A stretch of DNA of 64,000 bases from Whalleya microplaca (GCA_022497155.1 MU385715.1:1178001-1242000); one strand, 5' to 3'; counted from the stretch's first letter, positions 47,671 to 60,830 are shown. Notes: a model not told the origin generated them from the sequence alone. Program-made: numbers and translations.

Positions 47671-49002
47671 ATGGTGTGGATGAAAGTGTCAGATAAACGC
47701 TGGGAGCGTCCAGTGAACGGCCTGGAGGGCTACTTTGTCGTCATGGCAAACATTACCGCCGGACTGTGTAACGGCCGCGAGCACTACACGCTGTTCTCTA
47801 AGCTCAAGCTAGAGACAGCGTCCGCGGATGAAACACCAGCCCTTAAGCATGCGTGGAAGCAGATTCGTTACGAGCAGCCACAGATCGCTACCACTATCGA
47901 TGGAATGAAGAAGGTGTACGAGATCCCAGATGGCAAGGCGTTAGAAGAATGACTAGCGTCGACGTTTGTGGTCTCCCAGGCATTCGACGCCGAGGAGCTC
48001 TACCAGTCTGTGAAGCCCATCAAGCAGGCCACACTGTACTATCTACCCAAGTCCTCGGAACTAGTCTTCCGCGGCCATCATCACACAATCGATGGCACTG
48101 GTGTGTGGCTATTCTGGCATAGTTACCTGGATGCTCTGGCCTCGCCGATCAAGGACATCAGATTCGGCGACGAGCCGGCCAGGCTCGCTCCCATCATGGA
48201 GGAAGTACTGGGATATCCGGAGCAGGCGACGCAAGCGCAAAGCGAGAAAGCCACAGCGCTTTTCCTAAGCTGGACCACCCGTGTTCCGGGTATTGGGCCG
48301 GTCTCGCGACTCGGTACGGCTCCGGCGGGACGATGCCAGAATTTCGAGCTGATGTTTCCCACTAAGACCACCGAGGCGTTAGTAACGGCCTGCAAGCACC
48401 GAGGCATAAGCATGACTGCCGCCATACACGCCGCATATGTCGGGGCCATAGTTAAGCATGCAGACCCAAAGTCCAAGCTAGAGGAGTATGTGACAGCTCC
48501 AAACTTCAACCTGCGCCCATATTTGCCGGAACCGTACAGCTCGAGCAAGCACGCAGTTTCGGTCTACTATACCCCTCTGCCCTACAAAATCGACCTCCCA
48601 GCATCATATTGGGACATTGCCAGGTCGCTGCACAAATACTACCAAACCTCGTTCAAAGGCAACCCCGAAACGCTTGAGATTACTGGTTACTTCACGCAAG
48701 CGCTGTTCAGTGCCGTCCAGACGCCTGAGTTCCTCGCCAACCCAGTGTCCAAGGACGCTCTAATCAGCAGCCTAGGTATTGCAGAGCGCTACGTACAGCG
48801 GGAATATGGCAGCGATATCAAGGTCAAGGACATTAAGATAGGCATTGACGTCGTCATGGGCATGAGCTTCTTCTTCTTCTACACTTTCCGAGACCAGCTG
48901 AGACTAGTATATAGCTTCAACGACGGGTTCGAGGAGGCGGAGAATATACAAATGTACTTAGAAGAGGTGCAGGCGGTTCTTGTCAAAGAATTGCTGGCAT
49001 AA
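47671..49002 (+). pseudogene. BAHD-like acyltransferase with one in-frame stop
   Basis: One continuous frame of 443 codons is broken only by TGA at 47950-47952 (codon 94). Before it reads ...PDGKALEE and after it LASTFVVSQAFDAEELYQ, so the natural codon was probably TGG (Trp). The active-site motif HHTIDG is present at about codons 133-138 (HHxxxDG family form). The protein resembles fungal acyltransferases of the trichothecene O-acetyltransferase type. If the stop is real, only a 93-residue fragment is made from the first ATG; a shorter protein could start at Met in the second half. It lies inside the putative metabolite cluster. Confidence 0.8.
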
Positions 49003-50349
49003 ACCGAGCCAGACTAAGCCCATACGTATATGTAGTGTCTCCTTTACATCGAGGCTTTGTTCTACCATCTATGAGAATGAGTACATATAACTTGCTGTAA
49101 CAAGGGCCTAAATAGGGCTTGGAATATGTCAATTTCAACCAATGATTCTCTAGGGTCTCTGAGGTGTTTGCTGGCCTCCGAACTCTAATTGAACGCAGTA
49201 GGTCCTTATATAGACTAATCTCTATAGTACGTATTTTCCTTCTTGCCGTCGTAGTCGTCATGTTCTCATATCTTTTGTTAGGTAGTCATACATTCCACAA
49301 CAAAAAAACACTAAACAGCATCCAATATATTGACAACTTGCATATAACAGGTCTTGGCTCCATTTCCATGTGACACTTGCCTATTCCGGGGATGAACTTA
49401 TGTTTAAACAATGATAATTATCAACTATTTAGTTATTGTTGCCGAAAACCTTTGCTGCACAGGAATCTGTTCAAAACTGAGGCTGAATTATCGATAAGAT
49501 CACACGAAACATGTAGAGTTGCTCAGTAAATGAGAAACGAGTAATTGTCGCAGTTATCCGATGGACTTGTCTAGTTGGATGATGAGGCCGCAAATACGAA
49601 TAACAGGTGTTGCGCAGCACTTCACTTTAGCTTAGCATGGGCCTTGCCCGTACATACAGTATTTCTTTTACCAACTAGCAGTGAAAGAGACTATCTTTAT
49701 TACATACAACTTACACCAAGGCATTGTACAATTGTACTTACCTGCACCTCGTGCAACCCCCTCTACTTCACAGTAGTTAATTGTACTGCATTCCAGTTCC
49801 TGGAATTGCTATGAACTTAGTCGTGTGCCTAGAAGTTATCTTAACTGATTCATACTGCTAGCCACGCAACAACAAGTAAGTTAAGGTAGTCAAAACAGAG
49901 ACGTCACCTATACTGACCAAGAACAATCTAGTCACTTCATCAGCGTTATCTTATTATAACGTAGCATGATTTACTATAATCGAAGTAGCTAAAAAATGGG
50001 AAAATGCAGCATAACCAATATCTATGACTCCCAGGTGGGAAATAGGAGTTAGTCAGGCACATTATGTGATGAATGTACTTGAGGCTGGCGGCATAGATAG
50101 AGAGGATGCCTTTCCGACGTGTCAACTGTTAAAGACTGTCGCGGGGTATATCAGGTGTTATTGCTGCATAGCAATAACCGTGTCGTTTTTACAATAGTAG
50201 ATATGATAGCTATGGTCCGATGATGCATGGCACCGACACTAGGGGCTCCCACTTTTATCATGGTTTTCCCTCAGTTAAGATCATTAATAACAAGAGCGTG
50301 TTTAAAAGTTTGGAAGATATTTCGAAGTTTATTTTACAGACCCCTAGAC
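49003..50349. other. intergenic region
   Basis: No gene is visible. The stretch is AT-rich, with short unmotivated frames on both strands. Confidence 0.5.
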
Positions 50350-51908
50350 CTATGTTCCTTCCGCCAGATTGACTTTGATAACGAGCCCCTTTTGTGCTGT
50401 AAACCAAAGATTATGATATCTGTACTCTTTCCCACCATCCACAAGCTCCATATCAAACATATAGAATATGGTCGAAATTACTTTAACTAACTCCATTGTA
50501 CTAATCCACCTCCCACTACATGTATGGGCGCCTTGCCCGAAAGGTATGAAGGAGCGATTCATGGCTTTTAGCTGATCATCTGGAGTATTTTCTGGTAGCC
50601 ATCGATCGGGATAAAACTGGTCAGGATTCGTATAGACATTGGGATCCCGTTGGAGTACCCAAGGATTCACTCCGACCTCCACACCAGCCTGTAATGGTTT
50701 CCCACAAATGACGGTGCCACCCTCAGGGACAATGCGTGCCAGGATCATGCCCACAGAAGGATGAAGGCGTATGCCCTCCTTGATCACAGCTGAGAGGTAT
50801 GGAAGCTTGTTGGCTTCGACAAAAGTCACGGGTAATTTGAGTGAAGTCCTTACCTCCTCTGTTAATTTGTAATGTACTCTGGGGTCCTTGAGCGTGTTGT
50901 ATATGATGGAACGAAGGCCAATAGCTGTAGTATCGCTTCCTGCAGCGATATTATTGAAAGAATGCGTCACAAGCTCTCGATCTGTCAATGACTTCGGATT
51001 CTGTTTTTGATTCAACAGTAATCGTTGCAGAAATGTCATTGGCCCATCTTCTGATGCATTGTCTCTCCCAATAGCGATTTCGGCGTCACATAGCTGCAGC
51101 ATCTTGGCATTGCCCTCACCGTTGTAGACAAGTTTCTGTATCTGCGCATTCCCCAGCAAATATCTATGACACCAGGCAAATTGACCAAACTGTGTTCTTG
51201 TTTTAAGTAACCTGAAATCCAGTCTTAATGCTATGCCAAACTTACGATTGCCATGTAGTCATTAGCAAACTTGTTATTCTTATAGAATCCCAGATGGTCG
51301 CCGCCATCCATATGATTGAAGTCTTTGCCGAAAGTCAACGCACATATAGCGTCCATGGCATATCCTTGCATCAGCTCAGCGATGTCGACTGCCTCTTTTG
51401 TCTGAGAGAACGCGCGAAGTATCTGAACCAGCCGAGATGTCACAGGGTCAATCCAGGGTTCCATCTGAACCAGACCGTTGAGGGAGTAAGCGTTGGCAGC
51501 ACCACGTTTCATGCGAGTGTGATACTCTCGGTTGGTTATAACGAATGGATCTGGCATTACCCCTTCCTCATCGTAAGCTTCCGCTAAAGAGTAAAATGAT
51601 GATTTAATAAATTTGGTGCCGATTCCATAGATAGTATTGATTTCACTTGGGTCACTAACGGATAAAGTGTTTGGCGCCAGCCGAACAATACTTCCGTATT
51701 TCCGGTGCAACAGGAGATCGTCGTCATGGCTAAAGCCACGGTAGACTGACCAGATCCTTGGGAGAGACGAAACGCTTCGAAGCCACGGACCTGGAACTCG
51801 GTGCAGGCCTCTTTTGTAACGGTTTGATAGGATCCAGCAGGCCAAGATGGTGATGCCTACTGCCAACCAGTAGTCAGTAAGGAGCTTCACGGCGGATGTC
51901 GAGAACAT
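50350..51908 (-). CDS. cytochrome P450
   Basis: Two exons (51908-51246 and 51189-50350) give 500 residues. An N-terminal membrane anchor (about 13-29) is followed by a basic/proline hinge (RYKRGLHRVPGPW). The I-helix AAGSDTTA, the K-helix ExxR in KEGIR and the haem loop FIPFGQGAHTCSG with Cys445 are present. The haem loop has His where Arg is common, which some P450s share. The enzyme would oxidise a small molecule at the ER membrane. ATG 51908 is chosen because the upstream codons contain only non-ATG starts. The enzyme sits between the broken acyltransferase and the amine oxidase. Confidence 0.94.
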
Positions 51909-52515
51909 TTTGGGTACGATGCGGCAGTAGCCTAGAGTCGTTCTTAGACTGAACCTTACATATTCGTTGAGGCGCACACTCAAACGAACCTATCCTATAT
52001 AGTATTTGGATAGATAGTCTTGGCTATTGCAACAGTTGTCTTCTCAAAGCTGCAAGCTAACTAGAGACAAATTGGAGACTAGGCGTATGTAGTTAGGTCT
52101 TGGCAACCCAGCCGCTTCGATAGCATTAGATAGTTAATTCCAGCACTCTGGTCCGCTCAGCACTCCTACGATTCATGTTTCTCGGGGAAACTTGTCCAAT
52201 CAGATGTACATGATTTTCCTGTTACTAGACATAGTCCCAAATCCAATGTGCCGAGAAGCGGGGTATCCGAGATAGGCGTTTCGCTAATCTCTGGGGTTCC
52301 CCAGTCGTTCGAGAGGAGAGATCGACGGTGCCGTGGCTAGCCTGTCATTTCAACAAGCGAATGCTTGTTTTCCATGACGTATTGATCTGAACCGAATACG
52401 CCAATGACCACTTGCGTTTTACTAAAAGCCCAGTCTAAGGTAAATATTGTGTCTTCATACATGAATTGCAGTATATTGGATGTGATTTTGCTATGTCGCC
52501 TACCTATCTACCTAT
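51909..52515. other. intergenic region
   Basis: This is the P450 promoter and the 3' region of the amine oxidase gene. No gene is seen. Confidence 0.5.
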
Positions 52516-54208
52516 CTACGCTGAGGATACCCCATTTGCTAACTTCTCCACTGCCCCTTTCCGTGCAGACTGAGTCAAGATAATCTCATGAGCTGCCTGC
52601 ATCCCAATTTGACAGGCACCATCAATCCACCCTCTCCATCCATCCGACCAGTCACCACTGGCGAAATAGATGTTCCCCTGAGGTCGCTGCAATTCCTCAA
52701 GGTACTTGGTAGTAAAATTCGGGGGCAGATAACACCAGGTGCCTTTGGCAAACTCATCGTTATTCCAGTTGTGAGATACCTATCAAATAGAGTCAGTTCT
52801 GGTTATTCATATCGTCTAATATAGAGGCTGGGCTTACAATGCGGTTGACAACAACTTCATCCCGCTTGTCCTTCGGGAGGCAATCAAGAATGGCGTCTTT
52901 CACGACTTCGATATTATCGAGAGAGATGCCCTGTGGTCCGGCAGGATCTGGCCCGAAAGAAACCAGATGCGAATTGTCGGCAGGCGTAAGACGGTCACCC
53001 AAAGCGCATATAATTCCCTTACCAGGCGTGGCAAAAGAGGACCAGGACAGATAATCAGGACCGTTCAGATCTAAATGTACCTTGTTGCACCTGTTGACAG
53101 AGCCCTCCTGTGAAGCTGCAAGCTTCCCAGGTGAAAGAGGTGGGCTGAATTCAATCGAGGCAAGCACATTCAACGGCACGGTGCAGATGACCGACTTGGC
53201 CTTCCACGACTGGCCTCCACGAGATGTGACTGTTACAAGATCACCCGAGTCCTCGATACGGGCCACGGGTGTTTCGAAGGCATAGGCGAGACTGTTAGTC
53301 GAAACAGCGTGCCGGAAAATACGCTGATGCAACTCGCTATTGCCGCTCGCTAATCGCGTGTGGAGAGCGATATCGTTCAGCCCCGTTGGCTGATGCGATC
53401 CAAGCACCCACCAGCGGAGAGCATCAAGGAGCCCCATCCTGTCCAGAGAAGCGCCACCCATCTGTAGCAACAGACCCTCGAGCATCGACCGTTCTTCTTT
53501 GGTCAGTCTGTCCTCGATCTGGTCTATGCGGTCCTGGCAAGAGAGCTTGTCCCATTCAGCAGTGAGTTCCGGAGACTGTCCTGTACCAAAGGCGTACTTC
53601 CATGTGTGTTTGAGATCATCGCCATCCATATCGCAGAACAGACGCCAGACTCGTCCGAACATATCAGCCTTCGAATTCCGTTAGCAATTTCATCAGTTCG
53701 GGTAGCTAGGACGTAACATACCTCTTCATCATGAGTCAGGTTCCGCTGCTTGTCCCCGGTTGTGAGGGTGCAATAGTCCTCCTTGGAGCCAGGGTTCTGG
53801 GTTACAATCCAATCATTATGGAGGCCGTAAAGGGAGATTTCACGATAGATGTGAGGCATGTGCCAGTGGATCCAGGTGCCACCCATCTCATAGTTGAACC
53901 CATTGATGGTGGCATTCCATGTCCGGCCACCTAGTCTATCACGTGCCTCGACTAGAAGGGTTTTTTTCCCTGTAACTTGTTAACTTTTGAAACCGCGTGA
54001 TAGATGGTAAAATCCTTGACCTACCTTGGGTGGCCAAGTCTCGAGCAGCTACAAGACCGGCGTAGCCGGCTCCAATAACAATAGCGTCGTACACATCTTC
54101 AGCTGCGAAAGGACTGTGGGTTGAAGGCTCAACAACTCCGATCGTAGGAAGGCCTTGCCTAAGCCCGCCTGATGGGGTCCAGGTGAATCCATCGGTAGTG
54201 TACACCAT
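52516..54208 (-). CDS. flavin-dependent amine oxidase
   Basis: Four exons (54208-54025, 53969-53722, 53668-52838, 52779-52516) give 508 residues. The FAD Rossmann motif IVIGAGYAGLVAARDLATQG is followed by EARDRLGGRTW and EMGGTWIHW. The C-terminal part has YFASGDWSDGWRGWIDGA, the flavin-contacting region of monoamine-oxidase-N-like enzymes. It probably oxidises an amine or amino-acid-derived intermediate to an imine, releasing peroxide. ATG 54208 follows upstream codons without ATG. It is divergent from the Zn2Cys6 regulator at 54767, which makes it a likely target of that regulator. Confidence 0.93.
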
Positions 54209-54766
54209 CCTGAAGTAGCTTCGACTCAAGAAAATCCAATATAGTTCCTAAACACCACTGAGAGTCAAGCGTCTGAAGGCTACATGCTCAACGAAGCAGA
54301 ACAGTGATTTTATTCCCAGGCTCGGTGCCAAGACTTTCATAGGAAACAGGCAAGTGGCGCGATATTGGAGCATACTGGACATCGACCCACCGCCTAAGGA
54401 TAATACGTTCGCCTGAATAGTCTGGTTTGATAGACAGGCTACGTGTGGATGCAGTCTGCAATAATAGGCCGGAAAAACTCAGCCAATCAAATTACACTAG
54501 CCCGTCCTCCCATTGCCTATCTTGGTAGTCCGCCTGGAGCTGGGAAGATAACGCCAAGCTAGGAAAGATGGAGATAAGTGCCCCGATTCTTCTCTAACCG
54601 CATTATTGCATATTGATGAGGGGGACTAACCCCTAAAGGCGCGGGGTCGGCTGGTCGGTCGGACTGGTTGGCGCCTTCAGTGGGTGGTCTTGTGGTCTCA
54701 TATTGCAACACGATTATTTTTGCGAAGCCGTACGATAATGCGGTCGAATGGCCTTCAGCGCGCACG
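54209..54766. promoter_or_regulatory. divergent promoter with CGG direct repeats
   Basis: The amine oxidase and a Zn2Cys6 regulator gene are transcribed away from this spacer. At 54642-54662 four CGG triplets lie on one strand, at 54642, 54648, 54656 and 54660, a direct-repeat arrangement used by many Zn2Cys6 proteins. Just upstream is GGGGACTAACCCC (54621-54633), an inverted repeat. Binding is inferred. Confidence 0.45.
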
Positions 54767-57292
54767 ATGACAGGATACCGACGAAATAAAGTCACCTTGG
54801 CGTGCGATACATGTCGTAAAAGAAGAGTATGTGCTAGCCGTCGTTGTGTTCTTTGATGCCTGCCACATACCTTACCTTGCCTTGCCTCGCCTCGTCCCGT
54901 TAATAGTATTTTTTCGTAGGTCAAATGTAGTGGAACATCTCCCTGCACGCTGTGTGCTGAGGTCCAACGTCCTTGTAACTTCGACGAGAAGAACCGAGGA
55001 CGGAGAGGGCCACGCCCCAAGTCCGATCAGCAGGTTCCTAGAGTTCAGCATGAGCTCGCTCCAGCTCCTCCGAGATGGGGATCGGACACGGTGCCCCCGA
55101 AGCCGGGGCCTGTTGCTGTTATTCAACCGGAGCCCGCAGCCTCGGAAACCATAGTAGTCGCGGAGCCAGGAGACAACTCCGAGGACGACGACGTCTATTT
55201 CGAAGCAGAAGAAATTCCGCACGTCTCCACCTGGAGACCTGCATTGGAGAGCTTGCTCTATGACCAAGCTGCTAACACGCCTGCGTAAGGACTTATCATG
55301 TTTATTTTCTCTACGCATGTTTCCTTACGAATGCGTGCTTACTTTGGTGCCGCTAGATAGTCCCGATCCGGGCTATATAGACCTACTCTGTCACCTTGTA
55401 GAATTATACTGGGAGTGTGCAAGCTGGCACATGAGGTTAGTACTACCGCCAGCTGGTTTTGTTGAGCGAATCATACTCGCAAAATGTCCCCAAAGCCTGG
55501 TACTGGCAGTTTGTGCCTCTTGCGTGAGATTTTCCATCCACCGTGCCACACAGGATGGTTTGCCATGCCCTATCGACGAGCAACTTGAGGATCGAGCTCG
55601 CAGGTTACTCGATACCTCCGGCATTTCTGGAGACGTAATTTCCAGACTGCAAACTATATGCATACTGGTTGACTACGCCACAGCAAAAGGAAATGGGCAA
55701 TGTGCCTGGGTTGATATTGGTGTGTCCGAACAGCGTGACAATTAGCAATTTACCATCCAACTAACCCGTGTGTGTAGCAATTGGCCGGAGCCTAGTTGAG
55801 CTCACAAGAGCCTCTGTTAATCTTGATTCTGGTACCTATCAGACACTCGAGCATGTGGACCACTATTTGGCCACGGCGGCAACGTTGTGCTCGGTGGGCC
55901 ATCCCAGTCTCCAACCACCGTCACAGACTCTTGGGAAGAGCATGAAAATGCCGAATAATGATCCAATTTCACTAGAGAAGCAACTATTTCGGAGCTTCAT
56001 CCGGATTCGAGAACTTTGTGCGATACCTTTCAGTGAACAGAGTCCGCCGCCGTGGCAAATAGGCTCAGAATTCAGCATCCTTCAGAACGATTTGGATCGA
56101 ATCCTACTTCGTCAAACCAGTCCGCATGCAACACACACGTCTATTCTTTGGAACGCCTGTGTCATACTCTTGAATAGAAATTTCCTGCCTATCGTCGAAA
56201 GAATAAGGAGCAGCGAAGCTCAAACCACAGTCAAACTTATCGACTTTCCGGGGGCGCCGCCGTTGTTCTTGAATGAGAGGGTACGACGTTGTGGTTCGAG
56301 TGCCGCCGCAATTTGCAAGACCTGTAGAGATATTGTCGTAGAAGGAGAATTCTTCCAGGTATTGCCCCCTTATTTCTCTAGATATGTCGTGAACTAACCT
56401 CTACAGCATGCGACGTTGGCTGGGTTCTGTTGTGTACAGAGTGCACTAGTATTGATCAATCAGCTACACCAGTCCGGAAAATCACCTGACAAGAGGGTTG
56501 TAGATAACCTAAAATTCATGTTCGTGTTTATTGGTGCTGTTCGGAGGTTCTACAGACCAGCACGTCAGTGGGTACGCACCTTCACGCGGCTTTGAGTGTC
56601 TATGATATACACCACTAATATACGCGAAGATCAACGCTCTTTTCCAAGTCCACGACATCAATGCACCGCTGAGGCATGCGTCCAACCCCATCGAGACAGC
56701 CTTTACTAGCTATTTCGATCGATTCGAGAACATCACCGAGCCTAGTTTCACCACTCTTTGTCCAACCCCCAGCGGAGATGTGCAAGAGAGCTCCGAAAGT
56801 TGGATAAATTCCGCTGATCGTGGCTTGATCATGGGCAAACCGCCAACAGTCACAAACGGGCCACCGGAGTCGACATCGTGGCTTCAAAATTATACGGGAC
56901 ACCTCCTGGAGGATATCTGTTCCACTGACGAGAACGATGCACCAAACCAGACAGATACGAGAATCCGTGACAACACAGCATCTCTATCAGGAGAGTTCCG
57001 CAATGCCCCATCTATGCCTGCTCACCCTCCAATCCAGAGTCAATCTTCTCTAGAGCAAACAGGAGCAGTAATGTCTACGAATGACTTTGGTCCCTTAACC
57101 ACTCCGCATGATGGGGGTTTAGGCAATCCTGCATTAAGCGCAGCGCAAGCCACCTTGCTACCGGACATCCTGGCACAGTTCGGAGATCTGTCTACAATCA
57201 TGCCGGACTTTAGTTCCATTGTGGAATCACCATCATGGGATGCCGGGATGTGGGCAGGGATGTTTGGGAACGACAATGGGAGAAGTATATGA
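54767..57292 (+). CDS. Zn2Cys6 transcription factor (fungal-specific domain)
   Basis: Six exons (54767-54826, 54920-55284, 55361-55719, 55778-56358, 56407-56571, 56630-57292) give 730 residues. The cluster CDTCRKRRVKC...CTLCAEVQRPC (residues 13-39) is canonical and is split by the first intron after the Arg-Arg. A Pro/Glu-rich linker (about 50-125) leads to a fungal_trans-like middle region (about 140-520), and the C-terminal 180 residues are Ser/Thr/Asp-rich and acidic, like an activation region. The third exon must start after CTAGATAG, because the earlier AG would give a stop. It is divergent from the flavin amine oxidase and is the best candidate for pathway-specific activator. Confidence 0.9.
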
Positions 57293-59099
57293 GTCTCGTG
57301 GCATTTAAACGTGTTATACAGGGCCGACTATGTTGGATATGTATTATGTAGAGCTTTTCCCGTGAGATGATCAAACCCTGACAGCCAGGGTGACGCAATT
57401 GCTAGATAAGCTGATAAGATAGACGATTAGAATATTTTGGTTATCTGATTAACTGCTAATACTTAAGCAGCCCCCCGACTAGCAGAAACCACTTCCATTA
57501 CGCCGAACATACGGATGAATAAGTGTCACAAGGTTAGTGTATTGTTCTTCAGGGCCAAAATAAAGTGATAACCGGCCGAGATCCTCGATGGAGTAGTAAG
57601 GGCTGTTTGTTAACAGTTAATCAGAAAATACTGGTAGCTGTTAAGGACCTCGATGATTAAGGAGTGAAGGTCAATTAATTGGGTCAGCGCTATGACCACC
57701 TCACATAGTAAGCAAGTAGCTGCTGCTAACCTTTTGACGTTTCGACATATCTGATGCTGATGTTGACATTATTGCACATTAATGACAACATCATGGTTCA
57801 GCCTTAATAAGTACTATGACATAAGTCAAGACATATTTTCCTATAAAGAATACACGAGTAACATAGTTTATCATTGGAATTTGATAAGCTCGGCGGCTTG
57901 CTCCTATGTTAACGAGAGGAGGATATGAATTAATATCCTAATGGGAAGCGAAACATTTCAAACTCGGCGCGGTTTGGTGTTAGGTAGGTAGTAAGCAATT
58001 GATATCGATTAACGAATACTTTCTACTGCCATTACTATATATGCCTTGAGCTTACTATTTACGAACAAGGCATTACAATTATATAATCAATAAAGTAGAT
58101 ACATCGAAGATAAGGGGATAAGAGCAAGTAGATCTTAGTCTGCATCGATAAGTGCGATAAAGGCGTACTCGTGCCGTCTCAACCGTAACGAGACAACCTG
58201 GTACGAGATAGCCTATAGGCCAAAGATTCAATGCCTGGGAGTCCGTGCATTACTACCATCAATTACTACCATCAATTACTACCATCAATTACTACCATCA
58301 ATTACTACCATCAATTACTACCATCAATTACTACCATCAATTAGGTACCACCATTGCTGCACCGGCTCAACAGCCTCCTCGCAGTACCGTGGCATTGACT
58401 ATCGGGCCAGAAAAAGTGCGAGTCAGGGTGGATGTGGTGTGCAGTCGTACGTAATTGCTAGTAAACACTGTAGTAGCAGGATTGGGAGGTTAAGAGATAA
58501 GCCCACGCACTGCACAGGCCATCTGATCCACACTCCATCCAGCTTATCTTGAAACCCTACCTAGTTACCTAGCTTGAGATATGCGTGTGCGAGATATAAG
58601 TCACGAACCTGTCTACCTGGAATAAGCCAACGCGAAGTCGTGGGTCGTCTGTAGGGTCATGTGGTGTAAATATTATTTATATTGCAGATGTGAGATCTAC
58701 TAGCTAGCCAGTTCGCTACTTATTATAGATTTTCGCTTCTATATGAAGAGCACGGACCACTATTCACACTGGCTGAATGGCTTAGCTGCTTAAACTAGTT
58801 GCTAGGTACTTATCCAATAGTCTTGATAGAGTGAACCCCGGAAAAGTGATCGCCCCCCCCCCACATCTTTATCTTTGGAGAGACCGAGGAACATGAAGAG
58901 GCAAAGAACATACCCCTCACAATTTCTCGACTTGGTCTCTCTCTTCAAGCCCAGGCGATCCTATCCGTGACATCACCTCAGTCGGATTCACCCCAAATAG
59001 ACATAGCTATGGGCCGCGAGCACAGCGGCTTCTAGAAAGGACTATCAAGGGGAAAAGTAGCCCGTCACGACCAGAGAAGCAGCATACGTCAAGGTCAAC
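57293..59099. other. intergenic region with 13-bp repeat
   Basis: This is AT-rich DNA between two regulator genes. It contains the tandem repeat at 58249-58339 and a run of ten Cs at about 58852-58861. No gene is supported. Confidence 0.55.
58249..58339. repeat. 13-bp tandem repeat (ATTACTACCATCA), seven copies
   Basis: Seven identical copies start every 13 bases at 58249, 58262, 58275, 58288, 58301, 58314 and 58327. The array ends with ATTAGGTACC. Copy identity suggests recent expansion, so length should vary between isolates. Confidence 0.95.
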
Positions 59100-60830
59100 A
59101 TGGAACGAACTCTACCTCGAACTGAGCGGTTAAATGATGAGGGGTCTTGCTGGAACTGTCTCCGTTGGAGACAATTATGTGACCGGACTCTGCCTCGTGA
59201 GCCGCTCCCATCTTGTTTTGTTGCCTTTTTCAGTTTAGTCTCAGAGTGCCAGCATGGACATAGGCTGATGTGATATGCGGTCTGCGTAGGTTGTAGGAAC
59301 TGCGCCGAGAAGGGTTTGCGTTGTCGTGGCTTCGGGGCCCAGCTCCAATGGCCCGAAGATATAGTGGGACTGTCGAAGTCGAAGTCCCGGCGCAGACGTC
59401 AGGACATGCGTACAGATTCAAGCACCCCGATGTCTCCATCCGCCTTTTTGGATGACTTAATCCTACCTACTTCTACATCGCAGTTAGCCCTCCCTGCTGA
59501 AGAGAGTTACTTCATGCAACACTACCTACGTGAGGAGTCCCAATCACTCGCATTTTCATGCTTTCTTTACTGACAGAACCTTCAGAGAACGTGGCCAGGG
59601 TTGCGCTGGCCGTTGACTATGACCAGAATGGCTATCGATCTTTATTACCCCTAGCCTATAACGAGCCGGCTGTACTAAATGCAGCCCTTGCTGTGGCTGC
59701 TTCTCACTACAGTCGATGGCAGCATACAAGGGATGATGTATCCCGCAAATATCTTAGAGCCGCCGCAAAGTCCCTACGGGACAGATGCAGCAAACCGGAG
59801 TTAATTAACACCCCGGCTACACTGGCTTCCATGTTACTACTTGTGACTTTCGAGGTATGCTTATGACCCTTTCAAACCCTAGCTACCACGTTGAGAATAG
59901 AACCTAACGCACTTTTGTGAAGGTTTTCTCTGGAACTAGTCGATGGAAGGGACATTACGACGCGATTCGTGGCTGGGTGCGCTCCAGGGGTGACTGTTCA
60001 GACTTGGACCCCTTTCTGAAGACTTGGATATGTCTCATAGACACACAATGTGCGCTCAACATGGGGCTTCCAGTCATGACGGAACTCCAGTCATGGATTG
60101 AGTCTGGGAAAATCGGCGAGAAGGATGAGATTGACGCCTTGTTCGGGTGTTCTGCGCGGTTGCCAAGACTCATGGTGAGTTCCATGTCCGTCATATATCT
60201 CATTGGACTTCTCTGACTTGAAGATAGTGGGCCGCTTCACAATTATCTGTGGCTTCCAAGGTGCTGGGACATGATCCCGGTGTAATCCGTAAAGAAGCAG
60301 AGGCTTTGCAAGAGAAGATCCGCGAAACCGCGATATCGCCGGAGTCGGAACCGTCCCTCGGCATCCTATGCCGTAATTCAGCACAGTCATATTCGGCTAA
60401 AGTGGGGCTAGAAGACGAGGAGCTACGCCGAAGGATGGTGGCCGTGGCGGAGATATTCCGATATGCATGTCATATCTATGTTTATCGGGTTGTGCATGCT
60501 CCCCAGGTACCTTTGACAGAAGAGATGGAGAGCTATCTCCAAAACGCCCTTCAGCTTCTCACTCTAGTTCCCGACGCCCTAGGACCCGGTGCCAATCTGG
60601 GATGGTGCCTAGTAGTCCTCGGAGCCGAGGTTGACGTGGCACACCAACGAGACTATATACGCTCAAGGTGGGCAGGCTTAGATCTTACCGGCATCTACAA
60701 TGCCAAAAGCGGAGCAAAGATTCTCGACGAAGTCTGGGGTCAGCGTGACCTTGTAAGACAAGGGCATGCAATCCCAGAAAGATGGCAAGACATCATGCAA
60801 CGCATCGGTCAATCTCAAATTCTTGTTTAA
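59100..60830 (+). CDS. Zn2Cys6-type transcription factor with altered basic region
   Basis: Five exons (59100-59196, 59290-59529, 59577-59854, 59923-60174, 60228-60830) give 489 residues. The cysteine spacing C-x2-C-x6-C-x6-C-x2-C-x6-C (about 18-45) is intact. The segment between the second and third Cys reads LRWRQL instead of the usual basic R/K-rich stretch. The downstream RGFGAQLQW and a basic SKSKSRRRRQ patch are conserved as in fungal regulators. The C-terminal 350 residues follow the fungal_trans_2/DUF3468 plan (ALDVAASHYS-like, then FSGTSRWKGHYDAIRGWV). It may regulate the adjacent NmrA-like and Dabb genes. The weak basic region may lower DNA affinity. Confidence 0.87.

Noticed and set aside
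50500..50556. Haem loop of the P450 with His instead of Arg
   Set aside because: This change is found in other P450s and all other motifs are intact, so it is not evidence of decay.
58245..58454. 69-codon open frame over the 13-bp repeat
   Set aside because: It is only the translation of a tandem repeat without a plausible gene structure.
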